In this document: in pieces, positions 9,727 through 17,890 of the stretch | Position numbering within the stretch: the first letter of the stretch is position 1 | Layout: each line of letters begins with the position of its first letter | DNA from: Bacteroidota bacterium | GTDB lineage: Bacteria; Bacteroidota; Bacteroidia; Chitinophagales; Chitinophagaceae | NCBI GenBank assembly: GCA_023387985.1 | Contig: JAEWHC010000001.1 | Coordinates: 177,178-241,177, forward strand | Direction of reading: 5' to 3' | Length of the DNA: 64,000 nt | Notes under the pieces: model-generated | What the model saw: the letters and a program-made list of their open reading frames with translations, nothing else | Database searches by the model: none | What the model was told of the DNA's origin: nothing | Made by a program: the position numbers and the translations under genes

Positions 9727-9976
9727 ATTCGTAATTTGGGTTTACATTGTGCTTAAGGCCTCCGGGTATGGTGCTCGCCCTCCAGGTAAACGGACAGTAC
9801 CATACCCATCCATTCGCTCTTTTTTCCATCGGAATACAATTGATTCGCTTTTGTACTTAATTTTATCATAGGGCCAGGCAGAAAGGGGAGCGAAGTTGCA
9901 CGGAGTTCCTGCATAGCCTTTAACCCTAAACACCGGCTGCAAATTTTTCTGACACCCATACATTAAATTGATTTCC

Positions 9977-10591
9977 ATGGCAAGCCTTATCCGACCGTTA
10001 TTGTTCTCTTTCACACTCATTTTGGCAACCACCACTTATTGTCAGCATACATTTATGTGGACAGAAATAGACCGTAAATTTTTAGTTGACAACCTGGAAA
10101 GGACCAAACTGGAAATTATAAAAGAGACACAAGGATTAACTTCAGAACAATGGGCATACAGGCAGGATTCAACAAAGTGGTCAATTGGACAAGTTCTTGA
10201 ACACCTCGGGTTATATGAGCGGATCTTTGCACAGGAAGCGGATATTATGCTTAGCTCAAAGCCTGACCCGCAACTGGATAGTCTTTCGTTACCAGACACG
10301 GCTTATATTAACTGGATGAACGACCCAAGTCCCCACAAGGCTGAATGGAATGCTGAACCATTGGGACTTATGAAAGGGAAGGACAATCTTTCCTATTTTC
10401 TATTCGGCAGAAATCATATAATTGAATTTATAAAGAATACAACATATGACCTAAAGGCACATTTTACCTATAGGTGGGGACAAGAAAAAAGAAGAAGCAT
10501 ACATGCATTAATGATTGTTCACTTTGGACATACCGATAGACATTTGAAACAAATTAACCGCATTAAATACGAATCGAATTTTCCAAAGTAA
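9977..10591 (+). CDS. Exported DinB-like (DUF664-type) protein
   Basis: A 204-aa protein with a signal peptide (about residues 1-23, ending TYCQ) and a DinB-type four-helix bundle. The metal-binding histidine triad of the family is visible as H76 (VLEHLGLYE), H185 and H189 (GHTDRHLKQ). DinB-fold proteins include thiol transferases, but most are uncharacterised, so no reaction is claimed. The ATG at 9977 is preferred to the TTG at 9968 because it gives a clean signal peptide. Confidence 0.82.
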   Translation: MASLIRPLLFSFTLILATTTYCQHTFMWTEIDRKFLVDNLERTKLEIIKETQGLTSEQWAYRQDSTKWSIGQVLEHLGLYERIFAQEADIMLSSKPDPQLDSLSLPDTAYINWMNDPSPHKAEWNAEPLGLMKGKDNLSYFLFGRNHIIEFIKNTTYDLKAHFTYRWGQEKRRSIHALMIVHFGHTDRHLKQINRIKYESNFPK

Positions 10592-10751
10592 ATCGGCAGT
10601 TCATACAGGCTATGCGCCATTCCGCAGCCACTTTGGTTTTCGCATCGGCAAATTTAGTCGTTCTGACAATGCCCATCTATCAGGCAGGAACCTGGCGAAA
10701 CGGAATCCATTTTTAAAAGGCGTAACTTTCACATTCGATTAAAAAGAATAA

Positions 10752-11114
10752 ATGAAAAAATACCTCATCACTTATGTGACGCCATCCGGTACCTACAATG
10801 GGGAAAACATTCCCCATCCTACAGCCGAAGAACGCCAGGCCGGAATGCAGGCCTGGATGGATTGGGCCCGTAAATGTGGTGATCATCTTATAGAAATGGG
10901 GCATCCGCTAAAAGCAGCCTTAAGCATAAACCGTAAAGGCGAAACCCCAACCCTATCCCCCATAACCGGTTACTCCATTATGCAGGCAGAAAGCATTGAG
11001 CAAGTACAGGCATTGCTGCAAGACCACCCGCACATTAACCGTATGGCATCCTGGTCCATCAACATTCATGAAATGCTGGATTTGCCCCGCCCCCTTTACC
11101 TGAGCAAACCCTGA
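10752..11114 (+). CDS. YCII-like domain protein
   Basis: A small cytoplasmic protein of 120 aa, beginning MKKYLITYVTPSG. The pattern of an opening strand, a helix with W-x-x-W, then YSIMQAESIEQVQALLQDHP matches the ferredoxin-like alpha/beta fold of YCII/DGPF-related proteins. Members sometimes occur beside sigma factors; none is nearby here. Function unknown. Confidence 0.7.
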   Translation: MKKYLITYVTPSGTYNGENIPHPTAEERQAGMQAWMDWARKCGDHLIEMGHPLKAALSINRKGETPTLSPITGYSIMQAESIEQVQALLQDHPHINRMASWSINIHEMLDLPRPLYLSKP

Positions 11115-11327
11115 GCAGATTTTCTTCGCGGCTTCTTTCTTTAATGGTTCTTAAGAATATCTCAGGAATTCATGGCATAGATTTTGCCCGTTTTTTGGTG
11201 AGCCCCGATACAGCTTCGTACACCTCTGCTCGGTTGAAACCATCCCGAAATATGCCGGCAAAATTTTTGAATGACAAAGACCATCCTGGCCGGGGTTAAG
11301 ATTTACTGACACTAAAGCAACCCCGCC

Positions 11328-12671
11328 ATGAAAAAACTTTTCTCTTTTGCCGTCATCTTTGCCGTATTTGCTATCGGGATAACTGCCTGCCAATGGCCGG
11401 CTACAGGGCTTCAACAAGATAAACTACTTGTGAAAAACGTCAACCTCATCAATGGAAAAGATTCCGTAGTAAACCGCGGAGTGGACGTGCTCATCGCCAA
11501 CGGAAGAATCGTTGAAATCGGCAAAAGGCTTTCGGTTACTGATGCCCATATTGTAAAGGGTGATGGAAAATACATGATGCCTGCCCTGATCAACACCTAT
11601 GCCATTGCCGGATTAAACCCGGAAACTGAATATGTGGAGGAATTAAACCGGTTCCATTTGCTGGAACAATTGAAGCGGTTCCAGGATTTCGGGGTGTTGA
11701 ATGTAAATGCTATGGCCGCCGGGCATTCCAAATTTCCCGGGAATACATTCCTCGATTCATTAAAACGGGGTTATTTGAATGGCGCAAGGCTGCTGGTCAC
11801 CGGAAGCGTGTTTTCCCCGTTGATAGCCGGCAAGACCCCGACAACCGGCATGTCGGCTGAAGGAGTAAATCCGCAAAGGGAAATACACCGCAATCTTGAA
11901 CAAATGAAATCTATGCAGGTTTCTTTCATCCGGCTGGAGACCGCCGCCGCGATTGATGCCCGCCAACGCGTGATTGAAGAGGCTCATAAACTCAACCTGC
12001 GAACCGTTGCACCTGTTTTCTACCTTAAAGATGCCCTTCGCCTGGCCCAGTCAGGAACTTTTATGCTGGCCAATTCCATCAGGGACCAGGTAGTGGATGA
12101 GCAACTGCTTGAAGAAATGAACAGGAAAGGCATTGTGTATGTACCCACGCTCATCTCCAATGCAATACCTTCCCGGCCACTGGCCATAGCAGAATCCCGA
12201 AACCAGCTTTTTCATCAAACTGCATCCGGCAGTTCCGATCCCGGCAGGTACGCGGCCACTTCCGTCATCATGCCGTTTTCAGGCAGTGCTGTTTTCAACC
12301 CACGCCATTTTAAAACGGCAATGATCAACGTAAAGAAAATGCACGATGCCGGTGTGATGATCGGACTGGGAACCAACGCGGCAGGCCTGGGTATTGAAAA
12401 AACAGGATCCGGCGAACACCGCGAAATGCAGTTGCTGGTGGAAGCAGGACTGGAGCCATGGCAAGCAATCCGCATTGGTACCTGGAACAGCGCCCGGATT
12501 CTCAGGATCGATAAAGATTACGGCACACTGAAAGCGGGCAAGGTTGCCGATTTTATTTTGCTTTCAAAAGATCCTTTTACAGACATTCGCAATACACAAA
12601 GCATTGAAGCCATATTTAAAGCCGGAAAAAAAGTGAGCAATGGCCCTATGGATAAATCAATAGCCATATAA
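11328..12671 (+). CDS. Amidohydrolase-fold lipoprotein, metal ligands lost
   Basis: A lipoprotein of 447 aa: lipobox ITAC with C21 as the lipidated residue. The rest follows the amidohydrolase superfamily from end to end: a composite N-terminal sandwich (LLVKNVNLINGKD), the barrel, and the C-terminal block YGTLKAGKVADFILLSKDP. However, the metal site is missing. The family HxH after 'PGLID' is replaced by Y91-A-I93 (PALINTYAIA), the two later histidines appear as P229 and N249, and the final aspartate of GTD is N350 (GLGTNAA). Known families need these ligands for hydrolysis, so I infer a binding or structural role rather than catalysis. It ends at a strong shared terminator. Confidence 0.78.
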   Translation: MKKLFSFAVIFAVFAIGITACQWPATGLQQDKLLVKNVNLINGKDSVVNRGVDVLIANGRIVEIGKRLSVTDAHIVKGDGKYMMPALINTYAIAGLNPETEYVEELNRFHLLEQLKRFQDFGVLNVNAMAAGHSKFPGNTFLDSLKRGYLNGARLLVTGSVFSPLIAGKTPTTGMSAEGVNPQREIHRNLEQMKSMQVSFIRLETAAAIDARQRVIEEAHKLNLRTVAPVFYLKDALRLAQSGTFMLANSIRDQVVDEQLLEEMNRKGIVYVPTLISNAIPSRPLAIAESRNQLFHQTASGSSDPGRYAATSVIMPFSGSAVFNPRHFKTAMINVKKMHDAGVMIGLGTNAAGLGIEKTGSGEHREMQLLVEAGLEPWQAIRIGTWNSARILRIDKDYGTLKAGKVADFILLSKDPFTDIRNTQSIEAIFKAGKKVSNGPMDKSIAI

Positions 12672-12690
12672 TAAGTTATACCAATATCAC

Positions 12691-12732
12691 GAAAAAAAGC
12701 CGTCCGGATTTCCCCGAACGGCTTTTTCATTT
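12691..12732. terminator. Bidirectional terminator between convergent genes
   Basis: Arms GCCGTCCGG and CCGAACGGC (one mismatch) are flanked by A7 on the left and T5 on the right, so the hairpin can end both the plus-strand amidohydrolase transcript and the minus-strand peptidase transcript. Confidence 0.8.
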
Positions 12733-12744
12733 TTGTTATTCTGA

Positions 12745-14298
12745 TCAATCCATTCCGCCTCTGCGGTTGGCATCTCTCACCGGCGGCCAGGCCTGTGGAC
12801 GGCCGAAACGGTCGGTTCCCCTCAGGCGCATCTGTTCGCGGGAAGCAAATTCAGGATCTTCACTCGCCATATAGGCAAGTATGGCGGTGATGATCACATT
12901 GTATTCTACATCATCGAAAACTATTTTATCGTAAGTATCCAGATTGGTGTGCCAGGTTAGGGTTCCATAGTCCCAGCTCAATGCGCTCAGGAAAAAGCCC
13001 GGTACGCCTGCGGCAACAAAAGACGCATGGTCGCTACCCCCACCACCTGGGCTGCCCGGGAAATGGGTTTGCAAATCTTGCCTGTATTTTGAAGGCACAG
13101 CGCTAAGCCATCTGCCCAGGAAATCGTAGGCATGCAGAAACCCGGAGCCATTTATGGTTTGGATCCTGCCTGTTCCGTTGTCCTGGTTGAGCACAGCCTG
13201 AACTTTTTTCATCATTTCAGGGTTATCATAAACATAGGCCCTGGAGCCATTCAAACCTTGTTCTTCGCCGCCCCAGTGCCCGGCAACAATGGTTCGTTTG
13301 GGGTTGGGATAATATTTCTTGAGCAGCCGCATGGCTTCCATCATTACCAGGGTTCCGGTTGCATTGTCTGTGGCCCCGGTTCCGCCATCCCAACTGTCGA
13401 AATGCGCCGACAGTACAACATATTCATCCGCCTTTTCACTGCCTGGTATGGTGGCAATGGTGTTGAAAGCAGGTTGCATACCCAGGTCTTTCGATTCCGC
13501 AACCAGGCGAAGCTTCGGAACAATTCCCTGCTGAACCATACGGTAGAGCATTCCGTAATCTTCAAGGCTTACATCTACTGTAGGCACCTTGCGGGTATTT
13601 GCACCGAAAATTTTATTCGCTCCATATTCTCTGCTCCAGTTGCTGCTGATTAAACCCAAAGCGCCGGCATTTTCAAGCGCAGTGGCCAATTGACGTGCAT
13701 TCAGGCCGGTACGTCGCATTTTTTCATTCCAGTCCCTTGTTTCCTGGCTGCGATTTTCCCGCATTTTATCAATGGATTCCCGGCGTCCATATTTTTCCCA
13801 GTTCGCATCAGTCCGACCTGTCGGTTCCGGCCGGCTGATCAATACCAGTTTGCCACGTACAGCACCTCCTGCCAAAGCATTGGCAAAGGTGGCGGAGTCA
13901 TTGGCATCGGGCAGTAAAACCACATCGGCAGTAACACCACCACGGGGTGTGGCAGGACTCCAGGCCAGCATACGCCCGGTAAGGGTATGCACACGGGGAG
14001 AAATCATGTCGATATGGGTTATGCCCCGCTCCCATCCGCGCCATTCACCGTATCGCTGATTTTCCGCTTTAATGCCCCAGGATTGATATTTTGCCGCAAG
14101 CCATTCATTCGCCTGCTTCATTTGTGGTGTCCCCATCAAACGTGGACCAATACCATCTGTAAGTTCCATACCCAACTGCCGCAGCATATTATTGCTTTCA
14201 ACTTCCCGGATTATGTTATTGATCAACACCGTATCCTGGGCTTGTGCAGGCATTACATAAAAACAAATTGCAAATAGAAATGTTGTTAGTCTTCTCAT
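12745..14298 (-). CDS. M28-family zinc aminopeptidase/carboxypeptidase, exported
   Basis: An exported metallopeptidase of 517 aa with a signal peptide (about residues 1-20, ending PAQA). A protease-associated insertion covers roughly residues 120-270 and the M28 catalytic domain 275-480. The two-zinc site is complete: H299 (SAHFDSW), bridging D311 (GATDNATG), catalytic E345 with E346 (GGEEQG), D373 (NQDNG) and H424 (GSDHASF). It should release residues or short peptides in the periplasm or at the cell surface. It shares a terminator with the convergent amidohydrolase-like gene. Confidence 0.92.
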   Translation of the reverse strand: MRRLTTFLFAICFYVMPAQAQDTVLINNIIREVESNNMLRQLGMELTDGIGPRLMGTPQMKQANEWLAAKYQSWGIKAENQRYGEWRGWERGITHIDMISPRVHTLTGRMLAWSPATPRGGVTADVVLLPDANDSATFANALAGGAVRGKLVLISRPEPTGRTDANWEKYGRRESIDKMRENRSQETRDWNEKMRRTGLNARQLATALENAGALGLISSNWSREYGANKIFGANTRKVPTVDVSLEDYGMLYRMVQQGIVPKLRLVAESKDLGMQPAFNTIATIPGSEKADEYVVLSAHFDSWDGGTGATDNATGTLVMMEAMRLLKKYYPNPKRTIVAGHWGGEEQGLNGSRAYVYDNPEMMKKVQAVLNQDNGTGRIQTINGSGFLHAYDFLGRWLSAVPSKYRQDLQTHFPGSPGGGGSDHASFVAAGVPGFFLSALSWDYGTLTWHTNLDTYDKIVFDDVEYNVIITAILAYMASEDPEFASREQMRLRGTDRFGRPQAWPPVRDANRRGGMD

Positions 14299-14685
14299 AA
14301 AGCACGTAAATTTTAGATTTCGATATTATTGGACGACAGTTTATGTGTATTCCTTTCAATTTCCATTGATTTTCCTCCATATCAGGTTTCTTACGCAAGG
14401 GGTCACACCAGCCCCTAAGAACCTGACTGTTTTTTAAATTGCTGAGCCATTCAAATTACACCCGATTTCATTTATCAGAATATGGCGAAATCATACAGCC
14501 GGCCACTGCGCCAAACAGGCTTCTGCATTTTTTGAGGCAATTTGCCACCCTCTCATTCAGAAAAACCGGTAACCGGTTGCGCCGTTTTTGGAAATACCTA
14601 AAAAAGTATCATGGAAATTAATCCTTCCGGCCTTAAGAGAGGAACCGCGCAATTCTGTTTAATTTTATATGGTAAAATCAACAAG
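14299..14685. other. Divergent intergenic region, 387 bp
   Basis: This region separates the leftward M28 peptidase from the rightward DUF4153 gene and contains one strong hairpin with a T-run (14383-14436). Short ORFs here (such as 14439-14621 on the plus strand) have no recognisable features and are not called. Confidence 0.5.
14383..14437 (+). terminator. Strong hairpin with T-run in a divergent promoter region
   Basis: The arms CAGGTTTCTTA and TAAGAACCTG with inner GGGG/CCCC form a long stem, followed by six T residues at 14431-14436. It points rightward but lies upstream of the next gene and after no plus-strand gene, so it may be an attenuator or end a short RNA. Confidence 0.55.
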
Positions 14686-16443
14686 ATGCGCTTTCCTTCT
14701 CTCCAATTGATCTATGATCAAACCACGAAAGTAATTTACCGTTTTCCGGTTGAAATTTTCGTAGCCGTTTTTGGCACCGCGGTAGCGCTGCTGCTTACAA
14801 AGGAGCCCTCCCCGGACCTGGAACAATCGCTGATCAAATTGCTGCTTGTTTCGGTACTTGCATTTTCTTCTTCAATGGCCATAACGATCTCAGCCGAATA
14901 CCATGGGTTCCAGCCCGTAAAAAAATGGCTCGCCTATGGTGTGCTGGCTGTGTTGCTGCTGATATTCCATCAATCGTTTGGTAAAGAAATTCAGGTAAAA
15001 GATGGGATCCGCTTTGCACATCTTTTGGTGACTGCCCATTTGCTTGTGGCTGTTGCACCATTTGCGGGCCGGGGCAGTACCGATGCATTCTGGCAATACA
15101 ACCGGATCCTGTTTTTGAGAATCATTACTGCCGGCATTTTTAGCGGAGTGTTATTTGCCGGACTTGGAGGTGCCATTGCCGCACTGGATGCTTTGTTTAC
15201 GCTCGACCTCAATGAATTCTGGTATCCCCGGACCTTCATCCTGGTTGCAGGATTGTTCAGTACCGTATTTTTCATGAGCGGCATACCCCGTAAGGCGGAG
15301 CAACTGGAACATGAAAAAGAATACCCGCTGGTTCTCAAAATATTTACCCAATATGTATTGGTTCCGTTGGTATTTATTTATCTCGCCATCCTGCTCGCCT
15401 ATGAAATAAAAATCGCTTTTGAATGGAGCCTTCCCAACGGGTGGGTGAGCAACCTCATCATCGCATTTGCCATTGCGGGCATACTCAGCATCCTGCTGGT
15501 TTATCCCATTCGCAACAACAATGAAAGTAAGTGGGTAAAGGTTTTCGCCAAATGGTTTTATCTCCTCCTCATTCCGCTGGTGATCCTCATGTTCATTGCC
15601 ATTGGCAAACGCATTTCTGATTACGGTTTTACAGAAGAAAGAGTGATCGTATTTGCTACCGCCTGCTGGCTGGCTTTTCTTACACTTTTATTTATTGTGA
15701 GGCCAAAGACCGATATCCGAATCATTCCATTGTCGCTTGCCCTAATCGCCTTTGTATTGCAGTTTATCGTGTTCCGGCTTTCAGAAACGGATCAACAAAA
15801 AAGGCTGAATGAGCTGCTTTCCAAAAATGAACTATTGAAAGATGGAAAAGCCGTGAAAAAACCTGCGGGAAAAGTCATTCCCGAAAAAGATGTTGAAAGC
15901 ATTGAATCCATCTTCCAATACCTCGCCAATATGCACGGTAAAGAAAGTGTGGAACCGCTATTGCCTATAACGGAGAAAGATTTAAAAAACACTTCGGTTT
16001 ACAGCGTTGTAAACAAGAAACTCGATAGCCTGAATTACATTAGCTATGATCACATCATACAGGCCAAAAATATCTTGCGGCTGCAGGCTCAGCCCGGAAA
16101 AATACGCACAGCCTCTTTTGATTACGTAATGCAAATAAAAACAGGGACAGAAAAAACAAATGACGTGAATATGGTCAAACGAGAAGATGGAAAATACCAA
16201 CTCTACGTTGACGGGGCACCAATACCGGTACTGTTGTCAGCAGAAGACTGGTTCAATCCTGGTGTAATAGATCCGGAGCGGGAATTTGAAAGAACCCTGC
16301 CGCAGGACCAGATGAAACAGCGCGTTGAAACCGGAAGCTACATCCTTGAAATTTATTTCACCGAAGCATCCCTGAAAAAGCTGGGAAATAAATTTGCCTA
16401 TGAATACGCTCAAGGGATTGTCCTGATTCGCGAAAAACCATGA
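14686..16443 (+). CDS. DUF4153 multi-pass membrane protein
   Basis: An inner-membrane protein of about 585 aa. The N-terminal two thirds consist of many hydrophobic segments with short polar turns, typical of DUF4153. A soluble C-terminal part (from about residue 385) has charged linkers and a beta-rich end. The start at 14686 (MRFPSLQLIYDQ) is preferred to 14611, because the extra 25 residues look unstructured and overlap an AT-rich stretch (TTTAATTTTATATGG) suited to a promoter. The role of DUF4153 is unknown. A small membrane protein follows after 37 bp, probably in the same transcript. Confidence 0.8.
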   Translation: MRFPSLQLIYDQTTKVIYRFPVEIFVAVFGTAVALLLTKEPSPDLEQSLIKLLLVSVLAFSSSMAITISAEYHGFQPVKKWLAYGVLAVLLLIFHQSFGKEIQVKDGIRFAHLLVTAHLLVAVAPFAGRGSTDAFWQYNRILFLRIITAGIFSGVLFAGLGGAIAALDALFTLDLNEFWYPRTFILVAGLFSTVFFMSGIPRKAEQLEHEKEYPLVLKIFTQYVLVPLVFIYLAILLAYEIKIAFEWSLPNGWVSNLIIAFAIAGILSILLVYPIRNNNESKWVKVFAKWFYLLLIPLVILMFIAIGKRISDYGFTEERVIVFATACWLAFLTLLFIVRPKTDIRIIPLSLALIAFVLQFIVFRLSETDQQKRLNELLSKNELLKDGKAVKKPAGKVIPEKDVESIESIFQYLANMHGKESVEPLLPITEKDLKNTSVYSVVNKKLDSLNYISYDHIIQAKNILRLQAQPGKIRTASFDYVMQIKTGTEKTNDVNMVKREDGKYQLYVDGAPIPVLLSAEDWFNPGVIDPEREFERTLPQDQMKQRVETGSYILEIYFTEASLKKLGNKFAYEYAQGIVLIREKP

Positions 16444-16480
16444 AATTGACCCTGATTTTTTATAACTAAATGATTAGATC

Positions 16481-16891
16481 ATGAGTAAATCCCTAAAAAA
16501 TATTTTTATTTTTTTCATGGCCTTTTATGGGCTGATCACTTTTTTTATCAGTACGGCCACACTGTTCAACTGGTTTGGCATTGGCGACCGTCACGGAGAT
16601 TTTGTGCCGCTGGTGGTTTGGGCCAACTGGGTTTGTTCTTTGCTGATCTTAGCCAGCGCTTATGGCCTGATTGCCCATAAAAAATGGCCACCCCCGGTAT
16701 TGTTTGTAGCCGTAGCCCTGCTCATCATTGCTTATGGCATTTTCTGGATCCGTGTGCTGGCCGGCAAACCTTATGAAGTCCGGACCATAATCGCCCTGCC
16801 TCTGCGCACCATTGTCACGCTGTTTTTTACCTGGGTGGCATATAAAATTGTGCACGGCAAGGCAAAAGAACAGGAAAAAATAAGTATGTAA
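16481..16891 (+). CDS. Small four-helix membrane protein, unknown function
   Basis: A 136-aa protein with four clear hydrophobic segments (about 7-30, 43-62, 68-88 and 102-122) and a basic C-terminus. I do not recognise a family. It starts 37 bp after the DUF4153 gene, which suggests a shared transcript. It is the last ordinary chromosomal gene before the accessory island. Confidence 0.7.
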   Translation: MSKSLKNIFIFFMAFYGLITFFISTATLFNWFGIGDRHGDFVPLVVWANWVCSLLILASAYGLIAHKKWPPPVLFVAVALLIIAYGIFWIRVLAGKPYEVRTIIALPLRTIVTLFFTWVAYKIVHGKAKEQEKISM

Positions 16892-16921
16892 AGCCCGACA
16901 GACCGGGAAACCCAAAGGCAT

Positions 16922-17182
16922 TTATGTACTGAATGTAAAAAGTTCAGGCAATACCTTCCATAATCCGAAACAAAGCGTTTTATAAAAATCTAATTCATCA
17001 GAATTTTTGCAAGAGATTACAAAACAATTCGGGCAAGACTTTTCAAGTGGTTTGCCACTATTTAAACCTTTGCAGAGAATGAATAAATCAAAATTTTTTG
17101 TTTGATTTTTTGGATTGAAGCTGTGAACTTTTGGACAGTGCATAGTATGATCATTTAAATTTTGCTCCGCTACGCTTCGCAT
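16922..17182 (-). CDS. Small cysteine-containing protein, possibly mobile-element-associated
   Basis: An 86-aa ORF whose central part reads like real protein (FILCKGLNSGKPLEKSCPN, then LDFYKTLCFGLWK). From memory this resembles small proteins of unknown function (DUF6943-like) carried by Bacteroidetes conjugative elements; this could not be checked. The first residues (MRSVAEQNLNDHT) look less protein-like, so the true start may be the ATG near 17143. The C-terminus appears shortened. Confidence that it is expressed is low; it may be a remnant marking the island edge. Confidence 0.42.
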   Translation of the reverse strand: MRSVAEQNLNDHTMHCPKVHSFNPKNQTKNFDLFILCKGLNSGKPLEKSCPNCFVISCKNSDELDFYKTLCFGLWKVLPELFTFST

Positions 17183-17464
17183 ACATTTTTAAAAGAAAAC
17201 AGAAAAAAAACCGGAAAAAAAAGAAAGCCTCTTGAAAGGGCGGCAAGGGCAAAAAACCAAAAGGAAACGGAATAAATGATAGCCTTGTGCGTTGGCCTTG
17301 TGTTTATGCCGTAGTCTTTTGGTTTTTTATCAGCGTGGGCTTGTGTGTGCCGCCCTAACTTTGCTGCCTTTTTTATTTTTTAAAAGTGGGCTTCCAAAAT
17401 ATTTTTTGATAAAAAGTGATTTTTCTTCAATTCCGACATATTTATAATAAACAACATTATATCT
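17183..17464. other. Non-coding stretch at the island edge
   Basis: Contains a large imperfect inverted repeat (17237-17356) within A-rich and T-rich flanks and no ORF. See the separate repeat entry. Confidence 0.5.
17237..17356. repeat. Long imperfect inverted repeat (about 120-nt hairpin)
   Basis: Three nested pairs of arms: AGGGCGGCA (17237-17245) with TGCCGCCCT (17348-17356), perfect; AAAAAACCAAAAG (17251-17263) with CTTTTGGTTTTTT (17316-17328), perfect over 13 bp; and ACGGAATAAA (17267-17276) with TTTATGCCGT (17303-17312), one mismatch. The right side carries extra bases between pairs, so the folded form would have bulges. It could be a structured RNA, a protein-bound recombination or transfer site, or a mobile-element end. 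Confidence 0.7.
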
Positions 17465-17650
17465 ATGGTTTACAATTACAACAAACAATCAATCCTAACT
17501 CCATTGGAGAACGGACAACCTTACATTTTTGAGGAATTAAAAAGGACAATGCAAGACCAAATCAATGAAGGTCATCAAATCAAAATCACCAATCAGATTG
17601 AGGGATTTCCGGTTGAAGGAGAAGTATACTCAGATCCGTTCAGGAGGTAG
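17465..17650 (+). CDS. Hypothetical 61-aa protein
   Basis: A short ORF beginning MVYNYNKQSILTPLENGQP, polar and helix-prone in the middle (LKRTMQDQINEGHQIKI). No family is recognised. It lies between two structured non-coding stretches at the island edge. Composition is protein-like, but the size leaves real doubt. Confidence 0.35.
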   Translation: MVYNYNKQSILTPLENGQPYIFEELKRTMQDQINEGHQIKITNQIEGFPVEGEVYSDPFRR

Positions 17651-17890
17651 ATACCTGGTTTGAAGGATACGGATTTTAGTGGGTCGTCTATGGGGTAAAC
17701 AAGTCGCAGAAAAAATAAAGCATACCGCTTTCAAATGTGCGGTGGGTCAAGGGCAAATGCAATGAGGTAACGGAGTAAAGCAAAACGGGTTGGCGGCTTG
17801 GAGTGGCATGAGCAATTTGCTTAGAAGCATTGGGGGCTTTTGTAAATTAACTAAACACAAAAGCCATTGAAGCAGAGGTAAAGCAAATGC
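17651..17890. other. Structured non-coding stretch abutting the Argonaute remnant
   Basis: This 240-bp stretch includes a perfect 9-bp inverted repeat, GGCTTTTGT (17835-17843) and ACAAAAGCC (17857-17865). It also has several near-repeats of GCAAATGC/AAGCAAA type. The open frame continuing here from the Argonaute remnant (ending CICP at 17747) no longer resembles Argonaute, so the homologous part appears to stop near 17890. Confidence 0.5.

Noticed and set aside
9742..10035. Overlapping minus-strand ORFs of 68 and 97 aa before the DinB-like gene
   Set aside because: Both frames look weakly protein-like, but they overlap the DinB gene start or each other and no family is recognised. They could be a frameshifted remnant, but support is too thin.
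14439..14621. 60-aa plus-strand ORF before the DUF4153 gene
   Set aside because: No features, no hydrophobic or conserved pattern, and it overlaps the following ORF's extension.
17237..17362. The long hairpin as an integron attC site
   Set aside because: Size and bulges fit, and the right side ends GCCCTAAC, but no GTTRRRY core pairs with it on the left and no integrase or cassette series is present.
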